In this document: positions 16,420-26,631 of the stretch, piece by piece | Layout: each line of letters starts with the position of its first letter | Numbering within the stretch: position 1 is the first letter of the stretch | DNA from: Prolixibacteraceae bacterium | GTDB lineage: Bacteria > Bacteroidota > Bacteroidia > Bacteroidales > Prolixibacteraceae | NCBI GenBank assembly: GCA_947475715.1 | Contig: CANJNY010000009.1 | Span: 1 to 64,000, forward strand | DNA length: 64,000 bases | Direction: 5' to 3' | Translations under genes and position numbers: made by a program | Notes under the pieces: model-generated | What the model saw: the letters and a program-made list of their open reading frames with translations, nothing else | Database searches by the model: none | What the model was told of the DNA's origin: nothing

Positions 16420-18759
16420 TTATTGCTTCAGAAGCCAGACATCGGTTACGCGTGACTGATCTCTCCAGTTCATCTTCTCTTCGTCGGGCTTGTCGAATGT
16501 TAGTTTGAGTTTCCCATCTTTTATTAAGGCTTTGGGAAGTGGGAATTCCTTGAACTGTTCAAATCCTTTCTCATACTTGGTTGCCTTCAGGCGCTCCCCA
16601 TTTGCGCGTAACAAAGCTTCCCCGTAACCTGAAACCCGGATCAGATAATTGGCATTTGGATCGAGTTTAGTATAGTGTAATTCGGGAGTGAACTGGAATA
16701 ATTGGGTCGACATACGTTTTCGGCTTATTCCGTCATTTTCCCAAAGGTAATCAATCGCATCCTCAGTTTCAGAGGTCACATGTTTGGCGTCGGTGCTCGA
16801 TATGTTATCGTAAAAACTTCCCTCTCCCGGATTTTCGTAATTTCGGATAAAATCCAGTCTTGTTAGTTTTTCGTTTTCCGATTTCAGTTCTTTGATTTTT
16901 TTGAACTGATCTTCGAGCCACCAACGGTTATTCAGCGGGTAGTCGATAAAGTCGCGCACACAACCCCGCTCTGCACCGGCGGCATTGTATAACTTAACAC
17001 TGGTTTGTAGTCCAACGGATTTATATAAATCGTCGATATATTTAATTGCAATATGTTTTAAATCCTGGGCAACAAATTCCTTGTCAGCCAGCTGAACATG
17101 GGTTAAGGCTAAATCCATCGATTTGTCTGCTCCCACGATTTTGGCTTTAGCCAGAATGTTGTTCGCTTCAGATTCGAGTTTCCGCTCATAAGCCAGCCTT
17201 TGCTGAATATAAGCATCGTAATAGGCCCGCATAACCAGTTGCTGCCATCTCCAGTTTCCTGCCAGATGTGGATTCTCTGCTTCCAGCTTTTTCCAGCGGT
17301 TGAGTGTTTTATCGATTAAGGCATTCCCGGTAAGCGGTCCGACCCAGTTTTGCTCGAGGGCAAGAATCGCATCAGCTGCCTCATTGGCAATTTTCGATCC
17401 AAAGAAAAAGCTGCAATATCCTACGACAACATTTCTCACCTCATTTTTTGTGTTCCAGGCCATCTGGCTCCAGACAACTTTATTCACATCATCATGAACG
17501 CCGTCTGAATAGGAGATAAATCCATCGGTAAATGGTGCATCGTGGTTGTGAACTCCGGCATAATAAAGGGGCTGAGGATTGGTGCACTCCCTTCCTTCGG
17601 TTAATGCAAACGCCTGATCCCATTTTTTTACCGGGAACTGGCATCGAACGGTGTGCGTGAGGTCGGGGTAGGAGCGAAGTTTATATTTCTTAGGTAAGCG
17701 TTGACGCTCTTCCGTAATAGGCGGGCTGCTTGGTCCATTGGCGACTCCAGTGAGCCAGTCGGGATTCTTCTCCTTGAGATAATTAAAGAAATAATCGACT
17801 TTCTCCTTGTCGAATCCCTGAAGTGATATCCACATGCCCGCCTTTGGATGATATTTGTGAAGGATGGTAGTCATCTCTTCGAGGAATGGCATCACCTCAG
17901 ACGGATGGTTATCGCCTGGGTCGCCACCGGGGAAAAACACTCCGTCGAACCGGGGACAATCCCTGAAAAATGATTCGTATTTATCCAGCATTTTCTGACG
18001 TACCGCTTTATCCTTTAAGTCCCCTTCGACTGCAGCCCAGACCCAGTAATCGGCACCATATTTAGCGCATATTTTACTCAATTCGATGTTCATCACCGAG
18101 CGGGGGTATTTCATCAGCGTGTCAACCCGGTCGTCCTGAAATGGAATCCCTTCGATGCTGTTGGCTCCAAACAGTAGCTGTTCGCGAATGTGCTGGTCGA
18201 ACTGTCCGATCGTCCATGAATCCCATGAGTTTGCAGTCATACGATAGCCAAATTGATGACCACGGATGGGATACTCGGGTGATGTAGCAATTTCATTCGA
18301 TTTATTGAATACAATTTTATTTTGGGTAAGTTCTGCTGTTCGGAGAAATTGTCCTGCTGCATATAGTAATCCTCTGTCATCTCCACCGATTAACCAAAGT
18401 ATTTCACGGCTACCCGATTTTTCAAGAACCATCCGGAATCCTTCAGCCTTTGTTTCGGGCAAATTGGCCCCTTTCCGCTTTGGGACGATAAATCCGCCGA
18501 TTTCCGTGTCCGTTAACGAAGCGAATAAAATAAGAGGTGAATCGGTTGATTCTGAATTAGCTGAAAGGCTTATGGATGTACGTTTCATGACCTCTTCCTG
18601 TAGCACGCGAATTGCCGTTTCCCTTAACGAAGATTGATTGGATTTCGAAGTCAGAATGGTCGCTTTACTTAGGTTAACCTCCTGGGCTGATACTACTCCG
18701 GAAAAAATCAGGAGCGAGGTAATCACAAGTGATTTAAAAATTGGAAGTTTAATTTTCAT
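16420..18759 (-). CDS. Exported GH67/GH20-N-like TIM-barrel protein, copy A
   Basis: A 779-residue protein with a signal peptide (about 1-25, ending VVSAQ). Residues 27-155 match the alpha/beta N-terminal domain shared by GH20, GH67 and GH84 enzymes, ending GGDDRGLLYAAGQFLR, which is that domain's hallmark. The barrel starts at RGHQFGYR (166-173) and carries a conserved acidic loop PGGDPGDNHP (277-286) and YSDGVHDDVNK. The final 90 residues look like a beta-sandwich. I cannot assign a GH family; glucuronidase- or hexosaminidase-like chemistry is possible. The next gene upstream is a tandem paralogue. The two probably act in the periplasm on glycan fragments. Confidence 0.75.
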   Translation of the reverse strand: MKIKLPIFKSLVITSLLIFSGVVSAQEVNLSKATILTSKSNQSSLRETAIRVLQEEVMKRTSISLSANSESTDSPLILFASLTDTEIGGFIVPKRKGANLPETKAEGFRMVLEKSGSREILWLIGGDDRGLLYAAGQFLRTAELTQNKIVFNKSNEIATSPEYPIRGHQFGYRMTANSWDSWTIGQFDQHIREQLLFGANSIEGIPFQDDRVDTLMKYPRSVMNIELSKICAKYGADYWVWAAVEGDLKDKAVRQKMLDKYESFFRDCPRFDGVFFPGGDPGDNHPSEVMPFLEEMTTILHKYHPKAGMWISLQGFDKEKVDYFFNYLKEKNPDWLTGVANGPSSPPITEERQRLPKKYKLRSYPDLTHTVRCQFPVKKWDQAFALTEGRECTNPQPLYYAGVHNHDAPFTDGFISYSDGVHDDVNKVVWSQMAWNTKNEVRNVVVGYCSFFFGSKIANEAADAILALEQNWVGPLTGNALIDKTLNRWKKLEAENPHLAGNWRWQQLVMRAYYDAYIQQRLAYERKLESEANNILAKAKIVGADKSMDLALTHVQLADKEFVAQDLKHIAIKYIDDLYKSVGLQTSVKLYNAAGAERGCVRDFIDYPLNNRWWLEDQFKKIKELKSENEKLTRLDFIRNYENPGEGSFYDNISSTDAKHVTSETEDAIDYLWENDGISRKRMSTQLFQFTPELHYTKLDPNANYLIRVSGYGEALLRANGERLKATKYEKGFEQFKEFPLPKALIKDGKLKLTFDKPDEEKMNWRDQSRVTDVWLLKQ

Positions 18760-18783
18760 TTTTATGATTGTTTTAATTTTGAT

Positions 18784-21126
18784 TTATTTTTTAATCAGCC
18801 ATACATCGGAAACATGTGATTGACTGCTCCAGCGGATATGTGACTCCTCGGGTCTGTCGAATGTAACTTTTATGGTGCCGTCCTGTGTGAGATTCTTTGG
18901 GACTACAAACTCTTTAAATCCACCTATTTCTTTATCATAAACGATTGGATCGAGTCTCATTCCATCCACACGCAAAAGGGCTTCGCCCCTCCCGGAAACC
19001 CTGAGGTTATATCGGCCGTTAAAGTCAAGGTTGATGTATTCAAGTGTTGGTTGAGGCTGAAAAAGTTGAGAGGATAACCGTTTCCGTGTTTTGCCACCTT
19101 CCCACCAGGCTACATCGGTTGCGTCATACGAAGTTGTAAGTACGCGTGGTCCGGTTTCGATATTGGAAACATTATCGTAATAACTTCCCGGTCCCGGATT
19201 ATCCCACTTACGGATCACCTCGAGTCGTTCAAGTTTTTTTTCTTCACTATCCATGGTGCCGATTTTCTTAAATTCATCAGCCAGCCAATACCGGTTATTG
19301 AGCGGATAGTTTACAAATTGCAGAATACAGCTTCGTTGCGAATTTGAAGCATGGTATTTTGTGACATCTGACTGATATCCAATTGAATGAAAAAGATCAT
19401 CGCAGTACTTCCCTATTTTGGTATGCAAATCCTGGTTTAACGGTTTTGTATCGGCCAGATTTACCTGTTCCAATGCCAGATTCATCGCCATTTCTGATCC
19501 GATCTTGTTGGCTTTGGAGAGTATTTTATTGGCTTCTTTTTCCAGACCCTCTTCATAAATTTTTCTTCTGCGCTGGTAGGTATCGTAATAGGCCCGCACC
19601 ACAAGCATCTGCCATCTCCAGTTCCCTGCAAGCTGTGGGTTCTCTTTCTCAAGTTTTTGCCAGAATTCGAAGGTGGGCTCAATGGCTCCGTTTTTGCGGA
19701 TCGGACCGACCCAGTTTTGCTCGAGTGCCATAATCCCATTGGCCGCTTTTTGAGCGATTTCAGGACCAAAAAAGAACCGGCAATAATCGGTCATAATCTC
19801 CTCAGGTTCTTGTTCAAGGTCCCAGCCACGCATGCTCCAGATTACTTTATTCACATCATCATGGACTCCATCCGAATAGGAGATAAAGCCATCTGTAAAT
19901 TGGGCGTACGTTTCGTGGATTTTTGCATAATAATTGGGCATCGGATTGATCCCTTCACGACCGATGGTGAGCATATACGCCTGATCCCAGTTGAGAACCG
20001 GATAATCGCATCTCACATTGTGCGTGATGTCAGGATACTGTCGGTGCTTATATTTGGCCGGCAGACGAAATCTGGTCTCTGCGATTGAGGGACTGCCCGG
20101 CCCCGAAACAACTCCTCTTAGCCAGTCCGGTTTGTTTTCTTCAAGATAAGTATAAAAATAATCGATTTGTTCCTCCGTAAATCCCTGTAGTGAAATCCAT
20201 ATCCCTGCCTCGGGATGATATTTGATCAGCAGGTCATGCAAATCTTTGAGGAATGGCATCACCTCTCTGGGGTGGTTTTCGCCCGGATCGCCTCCCGGGA
20301 AAAATACCCCGTCAAGCTGAGGTAGTTCCTTGTAGATTTTTTCGTTTTTCACCAGTTCCAGTTCGCGTAAGGCTTTATCCTTTAAATCGCATGTTGCCGG
20401 AGTCCAGATCCAATTTTCAATACCATAAGCGGCACAGATTTCACTGATATGTTTGTTCATCTCAGCCGGAGGAATCTGCATTAAAGGGCTGCTGTCATTG
20501 TCATCCAGTGGAATAGTTTCAATCGCATTTGTACCAAAAAGCACCAACTCCCGGATATATTGTTCGTATTTTTTAATATCCCAGGCATCCAGCGTATTGT
20601 TCGTATTGCGATAACCCAACTGATGACCGCGGATGGATTGCATGGGTGAACTGGCAAAATTCAATGGCGCCTCCAGCGTTATTTTATTTCGGATCATGGT
20701 GGCGGTACGCAGAAATTTCCCAATCCCAAACAGTATCCCACGGGCATCTGCACCGATAATCCAGACCCTCTCTTTGCCATGCTGCTTATCGCATATAATC
20801 CGGTACCCCTCTTTCTTTAATTCGGGTAAATCCACTCCTGTTTGTTGGGGCATAGTTATGCCACAGACCTTATTTTCTGTGCTGGTTGCCAGGATAATGA
20901 CTGTTCCATCTTTCCGTGTGACCGAAGCAGGTACGTTGATGGAGGTCCGTTTAAACACCTCCTCCTGCAATGTGCGAATGGCTGTGTTTTTGATCAAAGA
21001 TTGGGCATTCGCATCTGTGATTATTACTGCCTTACTGAGGTCTATGGGTTGGGCAGAAGCAATTGAGGAAAAAAACCCCAGCCCGATCATCAGTAGTGAG
21101 AAGAAAACAAAACAGTGTTTTTTCAT
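18784..21126 (-). CDS. Exported GH67/GH20-N-like TIM-barrel protein, copy B
   Basis: A 780-residue paralogue of the preceding entry, with signal peptide, the same N-terminal alpha/beta domain (GADARGILFGIGKFLR), RGHQLGYR, the acidic loop PGGDPGENHP, FISYSDGVHDDVNK and NWRWQMLVVRAYYDTY. Lengths differ by only one residue, so the pair arose by tandem duplication without domain change. The conserved Asp/Glu/His loop in both copies is a candidate active site. The gene starts 21 bases after the Tat-signal TIM-barrel-like gene and is therefore probably in the same operon. Confidence 0.75.
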   Translation of the reverse strand: MKKHCFVFFSLLMIGLGFFSSIASAQPIDLSKAVIITDANAQSLIKNTAIRTLQEEVFKRTSINVPASVTRKDGTVIILATSTENKVCGITMPQQTGVDLPELKKEGYRIICDKQHGKERVWIIGADARGILFGIGKFLRTATMIRNKITLEAPLNFASSPMQSIRGHQLGYRNTNNTLDAWDIKKYEQYIRELVLFGTNAIETIPLDDNDSSPLMQIPPAEMNKHISEICAAYGIENWIWTPATCDLKDKALRELELVKNEKIYKELPQLDGVFFPGGDPGENHPREVMPFLKDLHDLLIKYHPEAGIWISLQGFTEEQIDYFYTYLEENKPDWLRGVVSGPGSPSIAETRFRLPAKYKHRQYPDITHNVRCDYPVLNWDQAYMLTIGREGINPMPNYYAKIHETYAQFTDGFISYSDGVHDDVNKVIWSMRGWDLEQEPEEIMTDYCRFFFGPEIAQKAANGIMALEQNWVGPIRKNGAIEPTFEFWQKLEKENPQLAGNWRWQMLVVRAYYDTYQRRRKIYEEGLEKEANKILSKANKIGSEMAMNLALEQVNLADTKPLNQDLHTKIGKYCDDLFHSIGYQSDVTKYHASNSQRSCILQFVNYPLNNRYWLADEFKKIGTMDSEEKKLERLEVIRKWDNPGPGSYYDNVSNIETGPRVLTTSYDATDVAWWEGGKTRKRLSSQLFQPQPTLEYINLDFNGRYNLRVSGRGEALLRVDGMRLDPIVYDKEIGGFKEFVVPKNLTQDGTIKVTFDRPEESHIRWSSQSHVSDVWLIKK

Positions 21127-21147
21127 CTTGAAATGTTTTTAGTAATT

Positions 21148-22728
21148 TTATAAATGGATGATTTCGGCATCTAAACCTGCAATTTCAACCGGTCGTTTTC
21201 TGTTTTTAAATTGAACAGTAAACGACTCCTTTGACTCCGAAAGGTTCCACAACAAAACCTTCCTGATTTTTGGATACCAGGCACAAACTACAGGCTTGTC
21301 CTCAATTACGTATGGTATCCCTTTTAGTTGAGGAATAATCTCATGCTTAAATGTATAAAGATCATTTAGATTTTCGGGCACAAATCGTAATCCTGAGCCC
21401 TTTTTATCCGTTTTGGCACGATAAACAAAGGTGGTTCCTTTTGATTCAAGTTTATTTGACGCGGCATCATGGAAGTCGAAATCTGACAGGAAGGTCCACC
21501 CATCCTGAGTGGGCTCCCCGGTAATTTCGAAAGGTATTCCTGCGGCTAAAAAAAGGCTGAAAGGCTTGTCGTCGCCTACCATGCGGCTGCTTTCGCCCCA
21601 ATAATGTTTAAAAGGTCCTTCGGGTTTTTCGCCGGCTATCACCTTGTGCATTGCTGCCGCTTTTTTCATTGTCGGAGCAAGGGTTTCCCAATGGGTGAAA
21701 GGAAAAGGTTCAAGGCCACTCATCATCATGGTATTTCGGATATCCGCAATTGTTGTGATATGTAATTTAGCGGCCATATTTTTAGCTGATAATTGATCTG
21801 CCGGATAGGCGGTTGTCTCGCTGTAGGCCAATTCGGGGGTTACAAATCTTCGGTGAAAAAGGGCACTGAAGAGTTCATCTGTTTTTCCCTTAACCGGTGA
21901 CATGGCATGATCATCGAACATTAATTCCCCCACTCTGATGAGTGATCCCCGGTAATCACTTAGCCGGATTCCCGCTTTCTCGGACCCCAGATACATCACC
22001 ATTAGACCAAGTATTACTTCAGGTGATGATGTTCTTTGTTCATTAAATGAGTTTGTTAACTGATCACATGTAAAATTAATCCAGTTTCGGGTAAGTGTAT
22101 TCAGTTGACGACCTTTTATATCTTGTTTGAGTTGGTCCCAATCCTTTTCCGGGTAACCATATTTATGGAGGAATTCATGTTGGTGTTCATTGCAAAAGCA
22201 TCCTCCGATCTTTCCGGGTGTCCGTGCCAGCCTGAAATCATCATCCAGAAACAGTTTTGTAAAACCCGATTTGGCAACTTTCTGAATCACCGAAATATTC
22301 TCCTGCGTGATAACGGGATGCAACGAAGTTCCGGAATATTTGTTTCCGTCAATATCGACGCCTCTTGGCCAATGTTTCGGAGTACTTTCAAATTCGGGTA
22401 GTCCTCCCAGCGAATTGCCGGGATGCCCCAGCGGGACGGTCAGGATCTGTACCTCGATTCCTTTCCCCCTGAAACGCTCTGTCCAAAGCTGTATATCCTC
22501 AATAGGATAGGGATAATATCCGTTTAAGAAAAGCGGCATCCAGACAACATTTACCCCGCTATTTACGATCAGATCGAAGAATCCGGGATTGGAGTTTAGT
22601 GTGGCCGTATTTGTACAAAGGCTAAAACTTCGTTGCTTGTCTGATACCGATGCCGGAGTAAATCCGGCTAAAGCTCCTGAGGCAATTAACGCGGATAGTT
22701 TCAAAAAATCTCGTCTGTCTGTTCTCAT
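21148..22728 (-). CDS. Tat-exported glycosidase-like protein of unknown family
   Basis: A 526-residue protein with a twin-arginine signal (MRTDRRDFLKLSALIASGAL), so it is probably folded before export to the periplasm. The body looks like a TIM barrel: alternating hydrophobic strands and helices, with an acidic strand end LFLDDDFRLA near residue 165 and a nearby CFCNEH motif. The acidic DDDF motif resembles the ILDDFFC motif of the lipoprotein at 28034-29872, and both may be distant relatives of GH-A-like or polysaccharide-related barrels. No catalytic pair can be assigned with confidence. It sits between a membrane acyltransferase-like gene and the GH67/GH20-like pair. Confidence 0.65.
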   Translation of the reverse strand: MRTDRRDFLKLSALIASGALAGFTPASVSDKQRSFSLCTNTATLNSNPGFFDLIVNSGVNVVWMPLFLNGYYPYPIEDIQLWTERFRGKGIEVQILTVPLGHPGNSLGGLPEFESTPKHWPRGVDIDGNKYSGTSLHPVITQENISVIQKVAKSGFTKLFLDDDFRLARTPGKIGGCFCNEHQHEFLHKYGYPEKDWDQLKQDIKGRQLNTLTRNWINFTCDQLTNSFNEQRTSSPEVILGLMVMYLGSEKAGIRLSDYRGSLIRVGELMFDDHAMSPVKGKTDELFSALFHRRFVTPELAYSETTAYPADQLSAKNMAAKLHITTIADIRNTMMMSGLEPFPFTHWETLAPTMKKAAAMHKVIAGEKPEGPFKHYWGESSRMVGDDKPFSLFLAAGIPFEITGEPTQDGWTFLSDFDFHDAASNKLESKGTTFVYRAKTDKKGSGLRFVPENLNDLYTFKHEIIPQLKGIPYVIEDKPVVCAWYPKIRKVLLWNLSESKESFTVQFKNRKRPVEIAGLDAEIIHL

Positions 22729-22781
22729 TTGGTTTAACTTACATGAACCTTTTGTCGGGTTTTAACTAAATAGATTGAAGC

Positions 22782-23762
22782 TCAGATTTTTACGAATAAT
22801 TTATTCCGGACCATATAGCGGGCCACAACAAAGCAAATAAGATATACCATTATTCCCCAAGATAGGGCCTGCCAAAGCGGTGCATTGCGATTTAATAAAT
22901 CACCGCGCAATTCGATAATTACATTTTGTACAAGGTAAAGGACCAGTGAATTCATCCCAAGTATCGTCAAGTGTGGAATCTCAATTTTTTTCAGGTCAGC
23001 CATCCAGTAAAAAGCGATAAAGAGGGCATAGCATAAACCTGTGGCAAACAGCGGATAGGAAATCGTCATACTACGCTGCGAAAATTGCCACAAGGGGGCG
23101 GGTTCCAAAATTGACACGCCGAAACCGGCAGCCATAAGGATCACGGCATAAGTCAGGGAGCGTTTGATGAATGATTCCGGGTTCAGGCTTGAGAAATCAT
23201 CCATGAGCAATGATCCAAAAAGGAGTATGGAGGCCCAGCTCAGAACACCCAGTGGCCCGCCGTCGATGCTATGGTTCATTACCCATTCCCCATAACCGGA
23301 GAAGATGAACAATAACTGATAGAGGATTAGAAAGGCAATCGCCGTGGTCATTCTGATCCATTTGCTCCCCAGGATAAAAGGAAGGGTAATAATTCCCGCA
23401 AATCCAATATCAACCAGGGCGTCCCACATCCCTAATTTTGGATCGGGACCATAAATAACAACTCCGATCAGGATTAGTGTGAAATACCGGCTAAAGGCCA
23501 TCCGGAAACCTTTGATTTGGCCGAATTTCCGGATATGATTTGCCAATGATATCCGAAGGCCCATTCCAACTGCAAAAAGAAAGAACGGCGCAATGGTATT
23601 GGCAAAGGTCATCCCATAATTTGGATGCTTAAAAGTTTCAGCAATAGCGTCAAAGTGTCCAAGGGAATTTACGACGATCATTCCCAAAATAGCAAATCCT
23701 CTGAACTGATCGAGTGAAGCTATTCTTCCCCCGGGCAACTTATGCTCATCCTGTAATTTCAT
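22782..23762 (-). CDS. Membrane acyltransferase-like protein (DUF5009/HGSNAT-related)
   Basis: A 326-residue polytopic membrane protein with about nine hydrophobic segments. The start ASLDQFRGFAILGMIVVNSL is the hallmark of the family related to heparan-alpha-glucosaminide N-acetyltransferase and DUF5009/DUF1624 proteins, followed by ANTIAPFFLFAVGMGLRISL. In humans the relative moves acetyl groups across a membrane onto glucosamine; bacterial members occur often in polysaccharide-utilisation loci and their substrates are largely unknown. Here it may acylate or deacylate periplasmic sugars or carry sugar derivatives. It is co-directional with and 53 bases from the next gene. Confidence 0.75.
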   Translation of the reverse strand: MKLQDEHKLPGGRIASLDQFRGFAILGMIVVNSLGHFDAIAETFKHPNYGMTFANTIAPFFLFAVGMGLRISLANHIRKFGQIKGFRMAFSRYFTLILIGVVIYGPDPKLGMWDALVDIGFAGIITLPFILGSKWIRMTTAIAFLILYQLLFIFSGYGEWVMNHSIDGGPLGVLSWASILLFGSLLMDDFSSLNPESFIKRSLTYAVILMAAGFGVSILEPAPLWQFSQRSMTISYPLFATGLCYALFIAFYWMADLKKIEIPHLTILGMNSLVLYLVQNVIIELRGDLLNRNAPLWQALSWGIMVYLICFVVARYMVRNKLFVKI

Positions 23763-23804
23763 TTTTCAAGGTTGATTTTTGCTGAATTAACAGAACGGGT
23801 TATT

Positions 23805-25109
23805 TTATTTTGAATGAGCCAGCGATTGGGCGGTAGTAATCGCACCGGTTGAAATAGCCTCGCCAAAATCAGGCCCATAAAAGCTCATGCTCGATTCATA
23901 ACCTTCACCATAAAGATACTGGTCGCGGCTCAGAATGTAACCAATCCATTCATTTGCCAATCCTCCGATAGCGACATATTTAATTCCGCTCTCTTTGAGC
24001 GTATTTTTCACTTTTTGCCCCAGTATGGCAGTCAACTCACCCGGTATGCCCGAAATAAGTAAATCACCGATTCTTACGGCCCCCATTCCAACCTTGTTTG
24101 GTCCCAGAACGTCCATAACTATTTTCACTGATTGCTCATTTAAACCATACTCTTCACCCCCTGTTTTCATAAAGGATGGGTGAGCAGCATGTTCCGGTAG
24201 AGGAACGATTTGATAAGTGTAATCAAACTCCTTAACCTTTTGGGGTTTGATCTCCTTAAATAAATCAAACGACTTGTCAGCAATGATTTTTCCGTAGATT
24301 TCAATCTTATCGTACCCTTTTTTATCACTGTTTAATACGGTTGACTGATCCCCTTCCGATCCGTTAAAATACATCACGTTAACACCCTTTCCGATTAGAT
24401 TTTGAAGATTCGTTTGAAGATAGCCGGGCCACTCTGCAGAGACCAGCATATCCTCTCCACCCAGAAATGTGGGGTGAGCAGTCCAGTTAACCAAAACAGC
24501 CAGTGGTTTTCCATTTTCCAGATCGATCCTGGTTACGATTAGTTCCTTGTCGATATCGGGATCTTTGCGACGGTTACGGTTCAATCCTTCAAGGAGGCGG
24601 CTTCCAGTACCAATTTTGACCGGCTGGTAGTTCTTGTCTGCATCCCTGACCAGCAGTTCAAGTTTAGTTAAAACAAATTCAAGCAGTTCCGGTTGAAAGA
24701 TTCCCAGATTTGGATTGTTCAGCAGGTTTTTACTGTTGAGCGCAGCCATCTCGAGGCTCCCATGCGAATGACTTGGAAGGAGCATCATGTTTTCAAGGCT
24801 CCATCCCATTCCCTGAATCCGCTTTAGGAGGTCATTATTTAGATTCGAAGGGATTCCCAGAAGATCGAGGGTGATAATCAGATACTTTTTATCACCCTTC
24901 TGCAACGCAAGGGCTTTGGCCCAAATAGGGTCATGGATACCCTGAGCGGGTTTATTCATCCGTTCGCCGTAGCCCCCCAGGGTATATTTCATCTCAAGCG
25001 GCGGGGTGATATCGATCGATGAAACACTTGCACGAAGCTTTTCCCCTAGTGAAGGGAAGCTTAAGATAAGGACGCAAAATGCTGTTATTATAAGCGATCT
25101 GAACCTCAT
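23805..25109 (-). CDS. Exported neutral/alkaline non-lysosomal ceramidase-domain protein
   Basis: A 434-residue protein with signal peptide (about 1-22). Residues 25-130 carry the ceramidase N-terminal-domain phrases SSIDITPPLEMKYTLGGYG and MLLPSHSHGSLEM, the latter matching the metal-binding THTHSG-like loop, and VNWTAHPTFLGG near 205 matches the second metal-site region. True ceramidases are about 650-700 residues; this one lacks the C-terminal domain, as is usual for the large bacterial group found in sugar-utilisation loci, where they are thought to cut other amide or ester bonds. Removal of acyl or similar decorations from glycan fragments fits the neighbouring genes. Ceramide as substrate is unlikely. 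Confidence 0.8.
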   Translation of the reverse strand: MRFRSLIITAFCVLILSFPSLGEKLRASVSSIDITPPLEMKYTLGGYGERMNKPAQGIHDPIWAKALALQKGDKKYLIITLDLLGIPSNLNNDLLKRIQGMGWSLENMMLLPSHSHGSLEMAALNSKNLLNNPNLGIFQPELLEFVLTKLELLVRDADKNYQPVKIGTGSRLLEGLNRNRRKDPDIDKELIVTRIDLENGKPLAVLVNWTAHPTFLGGEDMLVSAEWPGYLQTNLQNLIGKGVNVMYFNGSEGDQSTVLNSDKKGYDKIEIYGKIIADKSFDLFKEIKPQKVKEFDYTYQIVPLPEHAAHPSFMKTGGEEYGLNEQSVKIVMDVLGPNKVGMGAVRIGDLLISGIPGELTAILGQKVKNTLKESGIKYVAIGGLANEWIGYILSRDQYLYGEGYESSMSFYGPDFGEAISTGAITTAQSLAHSK

Positions 25110-25158
25110 TTTCTATTAATTTATATTTGTTTCTTTATTTCTACCCATTGCTGTCCTT

Positions 25159-26574
25159 TCAGCTTTTCCAAAGTTCCTTGCCATATTCCCATCCTTTGCG
25201 AGCGGGCACATTGATGAAGGCGTCGATATCCGGTCGGTTTGTAACTTTCATTTTTTCAGCGTCATATTCAATTTTGGAAGCAAATTTCTGCGCCAGAACT
25301 CCAATCAAAGCCATTTCAGATAAATCGGCAGCGTATTCGAAATTAGAACCTGGCAGCGTATTATTTTTGATGCAATCGATCCACTCCTGCTGTGGTTTTT
25401 CTTCGCCAATACGTTTAAAGGTTTGTGCGGGAGGGTTTTTCAGAAATTCCTGCCATTCCTCTTCTGAGACCATCAGCTTGGGTTTATTCGGTCTTCCACC
25501 GGTGATTAACGTTTTCTTCTCTCCGATCATCACCATTCCTGATCCGGGTAAATCTTTAACACCCCATTCCGGACGGATTTCAGGTTTCGAACCACCTTCG
25601 TGCCAAAATAATTTCACAGGTGCCTTATCGCCCCGGGCACCAAATTGGTAGGAAATAACCGATTCATCAGGGATAAAACTACGATCGGGCACCGGATTGG
25701 GTACGGTAGCCTCAATTGTTTGCGGCATTCCAAGATCCAAGGCCCAGAAAGGTGCATCCAGCGTATGACAAGACCAGTCGCCTAGCAGACCATTTCCAAA
25801 ATCGTAAAAACCTCTCCATGATTTAGGACAAAAAGCGCTATTGTAAGGGCGCTCGGAAGCTTGACCTAACCACAGATCCCAGTCGAGACCTGCCGGTACC
25901 GGTTGAGCCGAGGGGGGAAAACTGTCTGGTTTGGTCCAATAACCACCCGGCTTGAAGTCATAACTTCCAAACCAGGCATGTACCTCTTTAACCTGTCCGA
26001 GAACACCGGCATCATACCACTCTCTGATCTGTCTGATTCCATTGGTGGTATGCCCCTGGTTTCCCATCTGAGAAATAATCCCGTAATGTTTGGCTGCCTT
26101 TTTCATCGTACGCAACTGCCAGATATTATGCGCCATTGGTTTTTCAACATAGACATGCTTGCCAAGCTGCATCGCTATCATTGTAGCTGCAAAATGCGAA
26201 TGATCCGGAGTCGAAATGATAACAGCATCAATCTGGTTTGCCATTTCATCGAACATTACCCTGTAATCTTTATATCTTTTTGCTTTTGGAAATGTTTCAA
26301 AGGCAAAGGCAGCACGGTTGTCGTCGACATCACACAACGCAACAACATTTTCTCTCAATATTTTTTGAATTGGTCCGGTCTGCTTTTTTTCTGAATCACC
26401 ATTTTCATCTGAAAACAAATGTTTCCAATTATCCTCTCCCCTGCCACCGACTCCGATAAGAGCAATGTTTAATTTGTTATTTGCTGAGCAGCTGAACAGG
26501 TTTGGAATTAAAAGTGTTCCTGAAGCCGCTACTGTAGCTGATTTGAGGAATGTTCTGCGTGATAAATTTGTCAT
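25159..26574 (-). CDS. Tat-exported Gfo/Idh/MocA oxidoreductase 1
   Basis: A 471-residue protein with a twin-arginine signal (SRRTFLKSATVAASGTLLIP) and a Rossmann NAD(P)-binding region IALIGVGGRG (about 37-46). VYVEKPMAHN (141-150) contains the EKP motif with the family's catalytic-site Lys145, and STPDHSHF (121-128) is also typical. Members oxidise or epimerise sugars or catalyse NAD-dependent glycosidic bond cleavage (GH109-like). Being exported means the dinucleotide must be bound tightly, as in other Tat-secreted members. The next gene is a paralogue with the same signal, so two related redox steps on sugars in the periplasm are likely. Confidence 0.85.
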   Translation of the reverse strand: MTNLSRRTFLKSATVAASGTLLIPNLFSCSANNKLNIALIGVGGRGEDNWKHLFSDENGDSEKKQTGPIQKILRENVVALCDVDDNRAAFAFETFPKAKRYKDYRVMFDEMANQIDAVIISTPDHSHFAATMIAMQLGKHVYVEKPMAHNIWQLRTMKKAAKHYGIISQMGNQGHTTNGIRQIREWYDAGVLGQVKEVHAWFGSYDFKPGGYWTKPDSFPPSAQPVPAGLDWDLWLGQASERPYNSAFCPKSWRGFYDFGNGLLGDWSCHTLDAPFWALDLGMPQTIEATVPNPVPDRSFIPDESVISYQFGARGDKAPVKLFWHEGGSKPEIRPEWGVKDLPGSGMVMIGEKKTLITGGRPNKPKLMVSEEEWQEFLKNPPAQTFKRIGEEKPQQEWIDCIKNNTLPGSNFEYAADLSEMALIGVLAQKFASKIEYDAEKMKVTNRPDIDAFINVPARKGWEYGKELWKS

Positions 26575-26631
26575 AATCCTTAAGATGATAATATTTCAAT
26601 GTATTTCTAATTTCTTAAATTTCTCTTTTGG

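Noticed and set aside
18638-18823. Short open frames opposite the large minus-strand genes
   Set aside because: They lie antisense to well-supported coding regions and show no protein family features, so they are shadows.
23805-25109. True ceramidase
   Set aside because: Only the N-terminal domain is present and the gene lies in a glycan locus; ceramide is an unlikely substrate.
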